Source: Streptomyces albogriseolus (lineage in GTDB: Bacteria; Actinomycetota; Actinomycetes; Streptomycetales; Streptomycetaceae). From it: a stretch of 64,000 nt of DNA. A program made the translations under genes and the position numbers. The notes beneath the pieces were generated by a model. That model was not told the DNA's origin. It worked only from the letters and a program-made list of their open reading frames with translations, and did not search any database. Of the stretch, positions 16,423-25,067 are shown piece by piece. Within the stretch, counting starts at the first letter, position 1; every line of letters begins with the position of its first letter. The stretch is taken from positions 124,001 through 188,000 of the forward strand of contig BMVA01000001.1 in assembly GCA_014650475.1 (NCBI GenBank), written 5' to 3'.

Positions 16423-18351
16423 TCAGGACAGCGGGCGGCAGTACAGGGCGTCCGGGGTGCGGGAGGAGCCGATGCGGCCGGTCCAGGCGATGCCCGCGGC
16501 GTACTCGTCGTCGGCGCACTGTCCCTTGTGGTGGCCCCGCGCGAAGTCGCCGCCCTTGGGTGACGTGCCCCGGTTGTCGCCGCGGTCGAACCAGACGGTG
16601 CGGCCGCCCGTGCCGGTGAGCGTGCCGGGTGCGGCCTTGCGGCACAGGGCGGCCGAGACCGCGGCGCCGCGCACGCTGTACCCGGCGAGGAAGTGGCCGT
16701 CGGCGCACTGGAGTTTGGTGTAGCCGGACGCCCAGTCACGGCCGGGTGGGACATGCCGCTCGTCCTTGACGACCTCGTGTCCGCCGCCCGGGTCGTCCAG
16801 GGCTGCGGCGCGCACGTCGGTGCACAGGCCGCGGTTGCCGGTGTGGCTCAGTCCGGCCAGGCGCAGCCCGTCGGGGCAGGCGGCCTTGCGGGCGCCCGGG
16901 TCCCAGTCGGGCAGCGCGCGCATCCGGCGTGAGGCGACGAAGTCTCCGTGGTCGGGGCTGAGCATCGCCCACTCCGTCACCGGCGGGACGTGACCGGTGC
17001 GGCCGGGCGCCTCGACGAGGCGCCGCCAGGCGTCCGACCGCCAGTCGTCGCCGTCGTGGACGGCCATGCGCCGGCCGGCGGCGTCCCAGTGGAGCAGGGC
17101 CCAGCCGTTGCCGCGGCGGTTCTCGTGCCAGCCGACGAGGGGCCAGTACGCGAAGTCGGCGTCGGTGCGGATCAGGTGGTCGACGACGTTCTCGAACCAG
17201 GCGCGCGGGGCCGCCCCGGTCTCCTCGCGTCCGCCGACGCCGAACTCGGAGATCCACACGGGAGCGGTGTAGTGCCGGTCCGCGTCCCCGGCGACGTAGA
17301 ACGCCTGGCGGTCGAGCACGTCCGTGAGTTCGGCGGGGGTGAGGTCCTGGTAGCGGGGGTCGCTGGTCTCGCCGATGCCGGTCGCGCCGGAGTGCCGGGG
17401 GCCGGTGTAGCCGTAGAAGTGGGCGGAGTGGACGAGTTTGCCGGAGTCGACGAGGGTGTGCGACAGGTCGCGTACCGGTTCGAGGGTGGGGCGTCCGTGC
17501 GGGAGGCCGTCGACCGGCAGGCCGGTCCAGTTGATGCCCTCGACGATGATCAGCAGGTCGGGGTTGGCCTCGGTGAGGATGCGGTCGCCGGCCCTCTGGC
17601 TCGCGGCGAACCAGTCGTGCCGGTCGCCGAGGCCCCAGTTGGGGTCGTCCCAGACGCTGCGGCGTACCTCGTTGTAGAGGTCGGCGCCCACGACGCGCGG
17701 GTTGTCGCGGTACCGGCGGGCCATGAACAGCCAGTCGTTCTCCCAGGACCCGGCCGACTGGCTCGCGTTCCAGCGTTCGTTGCCGTCCACGCCGCAGCAC
17801 CAACGGGTGGTGTTGGTGTGGTTGTTGAGGATCACGGCGAGATGGGCGTCGGTGAGGGCGCGCACCACGGCGTCGTACACCTGCAGTGGCGTCCTCCCCT
17901 CCAGTTCGGGGTTGGCGGTGACGGCGTCGGCGGTGACCGGGCGGGTGTCGCGGATCATCTCGTTGGAGAAGGGCAGCCGGACGCTGTTGATCCCGATCTC
18001 CCGGAAGCTCGCGACGATCTCGGCCATCGGGGCGCGGTCCAGGCCGAGCGGGATGCGGTGGGCGTTCTCGCCCGCGTGGTGGTTGGCGTCCTCGTCCGCG
18101 CTGCCGCTGCCGTTCCATGTCCCGCTGGCGCCGTGCCAGTTGCCGGAGCGCAGTCTGAAGCGGTCGCCGTTCGCGTCGACGATCCAGCGGCCTCGCGTGC
18201 TGAGCGGCGGGGTCCAGTCGGCGGGCGGGGCGCCGGTGTCCTCGACCGGCGCGGTCGTACGGTCCGGCGGCCGGGCCGCCGCGGGGACGGGCACCGACAG
18301 GGCGAGCAGGAGAAGGGCCGACGCGATCTTCGGTACCCAGGAACCTCGCAC
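16423..18351 (-). CDS. Secreted GH5-type glycoside hydrolase with Cys-rich C-terminal module
   Basis: A 642-residue exported enzyme. The preferred GTG at 18351 follows GGAGGGA and starts directly with a signal peptide (RGSWVPKIASALLLLALSV, cleaved after AAA). A longer frame from 18399 has no ribosome site. The GH5 barrel spans residues about 40-440: LYNEVR gives the acid/base Glu228 and WISEFGVG the nucleophile Glu369. It most resembles endoglucanase-type GH5. Residues 457-642 form an extra module with three spaced cysteine-containing blocks that I do not recognise. It may act on beta-glucan outside the cell. Specificity is not readable. Confidence 0.88.
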   Translation of the reverse strand: MRGSWVPKIASALLLLALSVPVPAAARPPDRTTAPVEDTGAPPADWTPPLSTRGRWIVDANGDRFRLRSGNWHGASGTWNGSGSADEDANHHAGENAHRIPLGLDRAPMAEIVASFREIGINSVRLPFSNEMIRDTRPVTADAVTANPELEGRTPLQVYDAVVRALTDAHLAVILNNHTNTTRWCCGVDGNERWNASQSAGSWENDWLFMARRYRDNPRVVGADLYNEVRRSVWDDPNWGLGDRHDWFAASQRAGDRILTEANPDLLIIVEGINWTGLPVDGLPHGRPTLEPVRDLSHTLVDSGKLVHSAHFYGYTGPRHSGATGIGETSDPRYQDLTPAELTDVLDRQAFYVAGDADRHYTAPVWISEFGVGGREETGAAPRAWFENVVDHLIRTDADFAYWPLVGWHENRRGNGWALLHWDAAGRRMAVHDGDDWRSDAWRRLVEAPGRTGHVPPVTEWAMLSPDHGDFVASRRMRALPDWDPGARKAACPDGLRLAGLSHTGNRGLCTDVRAAALDDPGGGHEVVKDERHVPPGRDWASGYTKLQCADGHFLAGYSVRGAAVSAALCRKAAPGTLTGTGGRTVWFDRGDNRGTSPKGGDFARGHHKGQCADDEYAAGIAWTGRIGSSRTPDALYCRPLS

Positions 18352-18463
18352 GGCCGCCGCTCCCTCCACGAAGGTCGCTCCATGATGCGGCCATGACACG
18401 TCGATGGTCCATACCTGGGAAGCGCCGTGCTCGCCCGGGCCAGGTGCGCCCTGACCCCGCGGT

Positions 18464-19705
18464 CTACAGACGTACGACGACCAGCGCGATGTCGTCGCGG
18501 CCGCCGTCGGCCACGCCCAGGCGGGTGAGCAGGGCGTCGGCCAGCGGCTCCGGGTCGAGGTCCGCGTGGTGGGCGACCGCGTCGGTGAGGCGCAGCAGGC
18601 CCGCGTCGATGTCCTCGCCGCGGCGTTCGATCAGCCCGTCGGTGTAGAGCACCAGGGTGTCGCCGGGTTCGTAGGAGACGGTGGCCTGCGGGCGCGGTCG
18701 CTGTTCGGTGAGGACGCCCAGCGGCGGGTCGGTGGCCTGGTCGAGCAGGACCGCCGGGCCGTCCCGCCGCCCCAGCACCGGTGGCGGGTGGCCCGCGCAG
18801 GTGTAGGTGATGCGGCGGCCTCGGGTGTCGACGACGGCCTTGGCCGCGGTGGTCGCCAGGGCGCCCTCGAAGGACCGGGAGTACCGGCTGAGGAGATCCA
18901 TCGCCGCGCCGGGTTCGTGGATGGCGCGCACGGCGGCGGACAGGGCGCTGCGCAGCATGCCCATGACGGCCGCGGCCTCCAGGCCGTGGCCGACGACGTC
19001 GCCGACCGCGACGGTGAAGCTGTCGTCGTCCAGGTCCACCACGTCGTACCAGTCGCCGCACACGTTGAGGGAGCGGGTGGCCGGCATGTAGCGCACGGCG
19101 ATGCCGCGGTGCGCGGCCAGGTCCGGGGCGTGCAGCATGACGTCCTGGAGGGCGAGCGCGGTGCGGCGCTCCCAGTCGTGGGCGGCGCGGAGCTTCTCGT
19201 TGGTCTCCTGCAGCTGCCGCGCCCTCGCGTACAGTTCGGCCTCCGTCACGGCCCGGGTCCGCACGCGGCCGGCCGGTGTGTCGTGCACGGGGCGGGACAG
19301 CAGGAACTCGGTCATGTCCTCGACGCGGTGGACGATCCACTCGATCTCGCCGTCGGGGCCGAGAACGGGCGTGTTGACCGGCGACCACCAGCGTTCCTGG
19401 AAGGCTCCGGGGCGGCCGGGCACCGGGAGGTCGTACCGCTGCACGGCGAGGGCCTCGGATTCCTTGGTCCGCAGGACGCGCTGCAGGGAGGTGCTCAGCG
19501 TGCGGATGCCGTCCGCCGCCGGGTCCTCGGGGTTGTCCGGGAAGATGTCGAAGAGGTACTGGCCGATCAGCTCCTCGCGGGTGCGGCCGGTCACTCTGAG
19601 GTACATCTCGTTGACGTCGACGACGGTGAGGTCGGCGTCCAGCACCAGATACGGGCTGGGCAGGACCGAGAAGAGGGCCTGGTGGTCGACCCGCGATGGA
19701 CTCAT
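18464..19705 (-). CDS. PAS domain / SpoIIE-type PP2C phosphatase
   Basis: A 413-residue protein. ATG 19705 has a GGGAG ribosome site, so I prefer it to the upstream GTG at 19801, which has none. Residues about 10-130 form a PAS domain (LPSPYLVLDADLTVVDVNEMYLRVTGR). A short coiled linker (LYARARQLQETNEKLRAAHDWE) leads to a SpoIIE phosphatase domain with GDWYDV, GDVVGHGLEAA and GGRDDIALVV, which supply the metal-binding aspartates. Such proteins dephosphorylate anti-anti-sigma factors in partner-switching cascades. No kinase or STAS partner is encoded nearby. The PAS ligand is unknown. Confidence 0.9.
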   Translation of the reverse strand: MSPSRVDHQALFSVLPSPYLVLDADLTVVDVNEMYLRVTGRTREELIGQYLFDIFPDNPEDPAADGIRTLSTSLQRVLRTKESEALAVQRYDLPVPGRPGAFQERWWSPVNTPVLGPDGEIEWIVHRVEDMTEFLLSRPVHDTPAGRVRTRAVTEAELYARARQLQETNEKLRAAHDWERRTALALQDVMLHAPDLAAHRGIAVRYMPATRSLNVCGDWYDVVDLDDDSFTVAVGDVVGHGLEAAAVMGMLRSALSAAVRAIHEPGAAMDLLSRYSRSFEGALATTAAKAVVDTRGRRITYTCAGHPPPVLGRRDGPAVLLDQATDPPLGVLTEQRPRPQATVSYEPGDTLVLYTDGLIERRGEDIDAGLLRLTDAVAHHADLDPEPLADALLTRLGVADGGRDDIALVVVRL

Positions 19706-19887
19706 GTGCGGTCTCCCGTCCGGCGCCTGCGCGTCACTGTCAGTATGCGCCGCGGAGCCCCGGTCCGTCGGATCGCCCGGCGCCGCAGAGGGTGCGGACA
19801 CCGCCGATGAGTTTGGCGGGCCGCCGGAGTCCCACCCGATGGAAGCGGCGCACCACGACGCCGTCCCAGCGGCCGGGAGCGGACATC

Positions 19888-20514
19888 ATGAAGCTGACCA
19901 CCGTCACCAACGTCTCCGTCGACGGCGTCATGCAGGGGCTCGGCCTCGCGGACGAGGACCGCAGGGGCGGCTTCGAACGCGGCGGATGGGCGCTGCTGCT
20001 GGTCGACGAGGAGACCATGGAGTATCTCGGCGGGGTGTACGGGCGCGCCGACGCGTTTCTCTTCGGGCGCAGGACCTACGAGATCTTCGCGGCCTCGTGG
20101 GGCGCCATGGCCGACCCCGACGACAACCCGGTCGGGGCGGCCCTGCACGCGCGGCCGAAGTACGTCGTGTCGACGACCCTCACCGCCCCGGGCTGGGCGG
20201 GCACGACCGTGCTGTCCGGGGACCCCGTGGCGGCCGTGCGGGAGCTCAAGGAGCGGATGCCCGGTGAGCTCCAGGTGCACGGCAGCGGGCAGCTGGTGCG
20301 GCGGCTGGCCGAAGAGGGCCTGATCGACGAGATGATCCTGCTCACCTATCCGGTGATCGTGGGCCAGGGCACACGGCTGTTCCCGGCCGACGGCCCCGAC
20401 AGCGCGCTCGAGCTGGTGGAGTCACGGGCCACGCCGGGCGGCGTGACGGTCCAGGTCTACCGGCCCGCCGGCAGGCCCCGGTACGCCACGGAGGTACCGG
20501 ACCGGACGTCCTGA
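19888..20514 (+). CDS. Dihydrofolate-reductase-like (RibD C-terminal domain) protein
   Basis: A 208-residue cytoplasmic protein of the DHFR/RibD_C superfamily: MKLTTVTNVSVDGVMQG first strand, FLFGRRTYE, KYVVSTTL, the VHGSGQLVRRL nucleotide-binding loop and PVIVGQGTRLFP. It is related to, but clearly different from, the copy at 7469-8047. The ATG at 19888 has GGGAG upstream. The presumed activity is NAD(P)H-dependent reduction of an unknown small molecule. It converges on a short membrane-protein gene 13 bases away. Confidence 0.88.
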   Translation: MKLTTVTNVSVDGVMQGLGLADEDRRGGFERGGWALLLVDEETMEYLGGVYGRADAFLFGRRTYEIFAASWGAMADPDDNPVGAALHARPKYVVSTTLTAPGWAGTTVLSGDPVAAVRELKERMPGELQVHGSGQLVRRLAEEGLIDEMILLTYPVIVGQGTRLFPADGPDSALELVESRATPGGVTVQVYRPAGRPRYATEVPDRTS

Positions 20515-20527
20515 GGTCCGCAGCGGG

Positions 20528-20770
20528 TCAGAACGGCATCTTGCCGCGCGCCCGGCGGCCGGCGGAGCCGCTGCGGCCGACGGCGCGGGAGCCGGAGCTG
20601 AAGGGCTTGCTGAGCAGCCGGCCGAGCGGGCCCGGGGCCTTGGAACCGGCGCGCGAGCCGAGGCCCAGGGTGCGTTGCGTGCCGTTCTGCGGGTGCCGGG
20701 ACAGGCGTGGGACGAGGAAGGCGAGCGCGGCGATGACCACGCAGACGACGACGATGCCGACGACCATCAT
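20528..20770 (-). CDS. Small membrane protein, DUF6411-like
   Basis: An 80-residue protein with one N-terminal membrane helix (VVGIVVVCVVIAALAFLV) followed by a basic, Ser/Gly/Arg-rich cytoplasmic tail. It resembles a conserved family of tiny Streptomyces membrane proteins of unknown function (I recall DUF6411). The tandem ATG at 20770 has GGAGG five bases upstream, which fixes the start. The 230-base gap upstream towards 21001 contains an inverted repeat, AAGTCC at 20938 and GGACTT at 20956, and no other gene that I can see. Confidence 0.75.
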   Translation of the reverse strand: MMVVGIVVVCVVIAALAFLVPRLSRHPQNGTQRTLGLGSRAGSKAPGPLGRLLSKPFSSGSRAVGRSGSAGRRARGKMPF

Positions 20771-21000
20771 GAAGTCCTCCAGGTGTCGCGAGGGGCGGTG
20801 AGCCGCGGACCGGGCGGTCCGTGCGACCACTCGTTCCCGCTCCCGGCGCGAACACGCTCCCCGATCCGTGGCACGTGCCGGGCCGCACATCAGGCGTCGC
20901 AGCGGCCACGTGACCCCCATGTGATCGTGGATGCGTAAAGTCCTCCTAGCCACGGGGACTTCGTGGTGTCGGGGACCAACACGCGGTACGGGGGCGGGAC

Positions 21001-22134
21001 ATGGAATACCGGCATGCGGCGGTACCGGCCGTGGCGGGCGGGCTGATGCTGACGCTGCTGCTGTGGTGGGCGGGGGCGAGCGCCGGCGCGCTGGACCTGG
21101 ACGGCGCCACCGGCGCGCTGGGCATCGAGACGGCCAACGCGCTGCGGACCTGGCTCCTCCCCTGGGCGTACGACCCGCAGCCCGGCGCGTCGGTCGTGGT
21201 GACGGCGGACGGTCCCAGCTACCTCGCCCTGCACGACACGGCGATGCAGATCCGCTTCGTCGCCGTGTTCCTCTTCTACGCGGCCGGGGCCCTGCTGCTG
21301 GTCCGGCGGCTGCCGGCGGAACGCGGCCGGGTCTGGCAGGCGCTCCTCGCGCTGTGGGCGTGGGGCGTGGTCGCGGGGACCCTCGCGGTGACCGTGTCGG
21401 CTCCGTGGATGATCGCGTCCGGCGGGCGCGGCAGTTACCGGTTCCTGCCGCAGCTCGCCGCGCTCGCCTCGACCGGGCGGACGGTGCTGGTGCCGCTGGC
21501 GCTCGCCACGGCGGCGTGGACGGTGTTCGTGACCCGGCTGGCGCTGAGGAACGCGGAGCCGCGGGCGCGCGGGGACGTGCCGGCGCGGGCCGCCGTCGTC
21601 GCCGCGACCGCCGGCACCGCGGTGGTCGCGGTGTCCGTGGTGGTGCTGTCGTACCAGACGAACGCGGCGCGGATCCAGACGATGTTCACGGGCGGCGGGT
21701 TTCTGAGCGAGCCGGGTGATCTGCTGCGGCAGTGGCTGCTGCTGAGCGCCTGGTCCGGTCCGTCCGGGACCGGCTTGGGGGACTGGCTGCTGGTGCGGTT
21801 CGGGGACGTGCTGCTGCTCACGGTGGTGTGGTGCGCGCTGCGGTGGCTGCCGGGGATGCTCACCCGGGCGTCGGTCCCGGCGATGGCGGCGTGCACGGTG
21901 TGCGCCGTCGTCCTCGGGCTGCTGGTGCGGCACCTGTGGCGTGTGGTGGCCGTCGACGGCGGGACGTCGTCCTGGCATCTGCTCCAGGCGGCGTCCGGAC
22001 TCGGTGACGGGACGAGCGCGGCGGTGCTCTGGGGCACGCTCGCGGGTGTCACCGCCACGGTGGTGCTGCGGGTCGTCGGACGGCGTACGGAGGCGCCCGC
22101 GCAGGCGGCGGACGGTGCCGGTTCCGGCGGGTAG
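21001..22134 (+). CDS. Integral membrane protein of unknown function
   Basis: A 377-residue protein with about eight hydrophobic segments, the first near residues 8-30. I do not recognise a domain. A hydrophilic loop (residues 40-75) probably lies outside the membrane, and the C-terminus is short and polar. Nothing suggests transport motifs, a kinase or a peptidase. It precedes a MOSC-domain gene by 42 bases on the same strand, so the two may be co-transcribed. ATG 21001 has a weak GGGGG site. A possible operator-like inverted repeat lies at 20938-20961. Confidence 0.75.
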   Translation: MEYRHAAVPAVAGGLMLTLLLWWAGASAGALDLDGATGALGIETANALRTWLLPWAYDPQPGASVVVTADGPSYLALHDTAMQIRFVAVFLFYAAGALLLVRRLPAERGRVWQALLALWAWGVVAGTLAVTVSAPWMIASGGRGSYRFLPQLAALASTGRTVLVPLALATAAWTVFVTRLALRNAEPRARGDVPARAAVVAATAGTAVVAVSVVVLSYQTNAARIQTMFTGGGFLSEPGDLLRQWLLLSAWSGPSGTGLGDWLLVRFGDVLLLTVVWCALRWLPGMLTRASVPAMAACTVCAVVLGLLVRHLWRVVAVDGGTSSWHLLQAASGLGDGTSAAVLWGTLAGVTATVVLRVVGRRTEAPAQAADGAGSGG

Positions 22135-22176
22135 GGTCGGTGCCGGCCGTGTCCGCCGGAACCGACGAGGAAGCGC

Positions 22177-22692
22177 ATGATCGACGTCGAGGTGGTGCAG
22201 CTTCTGGTGTCACCCGCGCACCGGCTGGCCGGGCGGCCCTCGGAGGGGCCCGCGCCCGGTCCGGACGACGAGCGGGTCCAGCGCGCCGAGGTGCGGGCCG
22301 GCCTGGGGCTGGTGGGCGACCGCTTCTTCGCACAGGCCGCGCACTGGGACGCCTCCGTCACGGTGATGTCCGTGGAGAACCTCCCCACGGACATCGAACC
22401 CGCCGTCGACCTGCGGCACACCCGGCGCAACGTGCTGCTGCGGGGTGTGGACGTGGACGCGCTGGTGGGCGCGACGGTGAGCCTCGACTGCGGGGAGGGG
22501 CCGGTGCGGTTCTCGCTGAACCGTCCGGCGCGGCCCTGCGCGTGGATGAACGTCACCGTCGGCCCGGGCGCGCAGAAGGCGCTCAGGGACAAGGGCGGGG
22601 TGCGGTGCACGCCGCTCGACGACGGCGTTCTCCTGGTCGGGCCGGCCCGGCTGGAGGTGCTGTCGGAGCCCGCCCCGCGGAGCAGGGCGTAG
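22177..22692 (+). CDS. MOSC-domain protein
   Basis: A 171-residue protein that matches the MOSC (molybdenum cofactor sulfurase C-terminal) fold: AEVRAGLGLVGDRFF near residue 37, TRRNVLLRGVDVDALVGATV, and RPARPCAWMN with the cysteine expected to bind sulfur or cofactor. Free-standing MOSC proteins handle sulfur transfer to molybdenum enzymes or N-hydroxylated substrates. A molybdenum oxidoreductase of the sulfite-oxidase type lies 7 kb away at 29040-29639, but no direct link is visible. The ATG at 22177 follows GAGGAAG. Confidence 0.85.
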   Translation: MIDVEVVQLLVSPAHRLAGRPSEGPAPGPDDERVQRAEVRAGLGLVGDRFFAQAAHWDASVTVMSVENLPTDIEPAVDLRHTRRNVLLRGVDVDALVGATVSLDCGEGPVRFSLNRPARPCAWMNVTVGPGAQKALRDKGGVRCTPLDDGVLLVGPARLEVLSEPAPRSRA

Positions 22693-22710
22693 GGCGCGGG
22701 GCGCGGGGCG

Positions 22711-23241
22711 CTACTTGATCACGGCGTTGGCTCCGATGATCACCAGGCCGATCAGCATGTCCCCCGCCCCGGCCCGCAGCGAGGCCGGCCAGGTCCGGCC
22801 GGCGCGGCGCGCGGTCCACATGCCCCATCCGGCGAGGATCAGGGTGTTGACCACCAGCGCGACCTCGACGGCGTCGGCCTCGGTCCACCAGTCGGGGACC
22901 GCGAACAGCAGCAGGACGACCGTGGGGACCGCCGCAACGACCACCGGCCACTCCGCGAGCATGGCGCGCAGGCCGGCCATGGGTCCCCCGCGCTCGGCGG
23001 ACATGCGGTGGGAGAGCACGTGCGCGTAGCCGTGCGCGGCCGCGGCGGCGACGGCGGTGAGCAGCACCCACAGGGCGTCCGAGCCGGGGCTGGTCTGCTC
23101 GTCCGGTGAGTCGAGGGCGGCCGCCAGGGCGCTGGCCAGGACCAGCCCGTAGACGCCGCTGAGCAGGCGGGGTTCCGGGAGGGGCCGTTCGGCGGTGCGT
23201 GGGGCGTCGGGCTGGGGCGACGGGTGGGCGGGTTCGTGCAT
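22711..23241 (-). CDS. Small integral membrane protein
   Basis: A 176-residue protein with a Pro-rich N-terminus (about 25 residues) and about five hydrophobic segments, ending GANAVIK. An EQTSPGSDALW loop and a histidine-containing helix (AHGYAHVLSH) are visible. It resembles a family of unnamed Streptomyces membrane proteins, with no known function that I can state. ATG 23241 is the only start giving the compact protein. It converges on the MOSC gene with an 18-base gap. The 193-base gap on its other side shows no gene or clear site. Confidence 0.75.
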   Translation of the reverse strand: MHEPAHPSPQPDAPRTAERPLPEPRLLSGVYGLVLASALAAALDSPDEQTSPGSDALWVLLTAVAAAAAHGYAHVLSHRMSAERGGPMAGLRAMLAEWPVVVAAVPTVVLLLFAVPDWWTEADAVEVALVVNTLILAGWGMWTARRAGRTWPASLRAGAGDMLIGLVIIGANAVIK

Positions 23242-23434
23242 CGCGGGCGGCCTCCGGCGGGAGGGGCGGGAACAGGGCGGCACGGCAGCGCGTGAGGAAG
23301 CCGGAGGACCGGCCGCCTCACGTGCGCCGTGTTCTGGATCAACTGCCGGGCCGCCCGGAGGCAACGCCCCGCGCCGGAAGCTGCCCCATTTGCCCGAGCC
23401 CGCTACGAAAACCCGCGGCGCCCGCCGGTCACGG

Positions 23435-24844
23435 TCACCGGTCGGCGGCGCGGTTCGCCGTCCGCTGCCCGCGGGCCGCCATGACCGCGTACACCAGCAC
23501 GCCGCCGAAGAGGAACAGCACGCCCTGGTAGACGGCCTGGTATCCGGCGCCGGCGACCAGCCACAGCGAGAACGCGGCGGCGACCGAGGCGACCACCAGG
23601 TCGCGGACCAGGCGCCCGCGGTCGACGCGGTCCCGCTGCCCGGAGACGAGGTGGAAGAGCTGCGCGGCCGTGGCGAGCAGGTACGGCACGGTCGCGGTGA
23701 AGGTGGTGACCAGGACCAGCGTCTCGAACACCCGGGCCGTGCCGGCGGCGTAGTTGTACACGGTGAGCAGCGAGGCCAGGAGCACGGTGACGCCGACGCC
23801 CACCGTCGGCACACCGCGCCGCTTGCGGGCGAGGGGGGCGGGGAACAGCCCGTCCTTGGCGGCGGCGTAGGAGGTCTGGGCGCTGAGGAGGGTCCAGCCG
23901 TTGAGGCAGCCGGTCATGGAGACGAGCGCGGCGAGCGCCACGGCCCAGCCGCCCCACGCCCCGCCGAACATGCCGTTGACGGCGTCCGAGAAGGGCGCGC
24001 CGGACTCCACGAGCCGGTCGTGGGCGACCGTGCCGAAGACGGCGAGGGTGCCCAGCAGATAGACGACCGCCGCCCCGGCGGTACCGATGACGGTGGCGCG
24101 GCCCACGGTGCGCCGGGGGTCGCGCACCTCGCCGGCGCTGACGGCGGCGGACTCCACGCCGAGGTAGGAGAAGAGCAGGATGGCGGCCGCGGCGGAGACG
24201 GCGCCCATCGCGCTCTCCCCGCTCGCCTGGAAGGGTCCGAGGTTGTCCGCGTCGAAGGCGAACAGCCCGCCGACGGCGACGAGCAGCAGCGGCACCAGCT
24301 TGAGCACGGTGGACACGACCTGGACGGCGCCGACGTAACGGGTCCCGGCGTAGTTGGCGAGGGCCGGCAGCCACTGGATGACGAGGGCCGCGAGGCAGGC
24401 GGTCCAGCGGTGCTCGTTCACGGGGATCAGCACGTCGAGGTAGCCGACGGCGGCCACGGCGAGCGCCGCGTTGGACACCCAGGTGGTGATCCAGTACGCC
24501 CAGGCGGCGAGGAACCCGGCGAAGTCGCCGAAGGCCTCACGGGCGTAGACGTACGGGCCGCCGGTGCGCGGGTCGCGTTCGGCGAGGCGGCCGAAGACCA
24601 GGGCCAGGGCGATGGCGCCGACGGTCAGCACGCCGAAGGCGAGGAGGCTGATGGTGCCGTACGGGGCGATGGACGCCGGGAGCAGGAAGATGCCGCCGCC
24701 GATGATGTTGCCCATGACCAGCGCGGTGGCGACGGGCAGTCCGAAGCGGCGGGTGCGCCGGCCCGTGCCGTCGGGGTGGGCGGGGCCGCCGGGAGTGTCC
24801 TGCGGGGCCGGAGCCGGTGGGGGGACGGTTCCGGTGACGTGCAT
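23435..24844 (-). CDS. APC-superfamily amino acid permease
   Basis: A 469-residue transporter with about twelve membrane helices after a Pro-rich cytoplasmic N-terminus of 35 residues. The family motif GNIIGGGIFLLPASIAPYG appears in helix 1, RDPRTGGPYVYAREAFGDFAGFL in the helix 2-3 region and FSYLGVESAAVSAGEVRDPRRTV in helix 6. This is typical of amino-acid/polyamine antiporters related to AdiC and arginine/ornithine exchangers. The substrate is uncertain. ATG 24844 gives the compact protein. A 223-base divergent spacer separates it from the DUF2254 gene. Confidence 0.88.
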   Translation of the reverse strand: MHVTGTVPPPAPAPQDTPGGPAHPDGTGRRTRRFGLPVATALVMGNIIGGGIFLLPASIAPYGTISLLAFGVLTVGAIALALVFGRLAERDPRTGGPYVYAREAFGDFAGFLAAWAYWITTWVSNAALAVAAVGYLDVLIPVNEHRWTACLAALVIQWLPALANYAGTRYVGAVQVVSTVLKLVPLLLVAVGGLFAFDADNLGPFQASGESAMGAVSAAAAILLFSYLGVESAAVSAGEVRDPRRTVGRATVIGTAGAAVVYLLGTLAVFGTVAHDRLVESGAPFSDAVNGMFGGAWGGWAVALAALVSMTGCLNGWTLLSAQTSYAAAKDGLFPAPLARKRRGVPTVGVGVTVLLASLLTVYNYAAGTARVFETLVLVTTFTATVPYLLATAAQLFHLVSGQRDRVDRGRLVRDLVVASVAAAFSLWLVAGAGYQAVYQGVLFLFGGVLVYAVMAARGQRTANRAADR

Positions 24845-24969
24845 GGGGTGGTGCGCCTCTCGTCGAACGGATGCCCGGGATCGCCGGGCCGGAGACATGG
24901 TCGGGGATGACGACGGATCGCTCCAAATCGGGCGTAATCATCCTGCGGCGGACTGTCCGGCACAGGAAA

Positions 24970-24990
24970 AGATGCACCGTGAAGGCATCT
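24970..24990. promoter_or_regulatory. Inverted repeat in the APC permease / DUF2254 divergent spacer
   Basis: AGATGC at 24970-24975 and GCATCT at 24985-24990 form a perfect 6-base inverted repeat with a nine-base spacer. It lies in the middle of the divergent spacer and could be a regulator site for either gene. No regulator gene is adjacent. Confidence 0.35.
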
Positions 24991-25067
24991 GGACGCGGAA
25001 TCGTCCGGCGGCCGCCCCGGCGGTAGCGTGAGGTGCGAGCCCTCCCCCGGCACTGCGGAGGCGGCCC

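Noticed and set aside
18415-18431. A TGGGAAGCGCC stretch upstream of the GH5 gene resembling half of a CebR box
   Set aside because: The second half (CGTGCTC) does not match, so the palindrome is too poor to claim CebR control.
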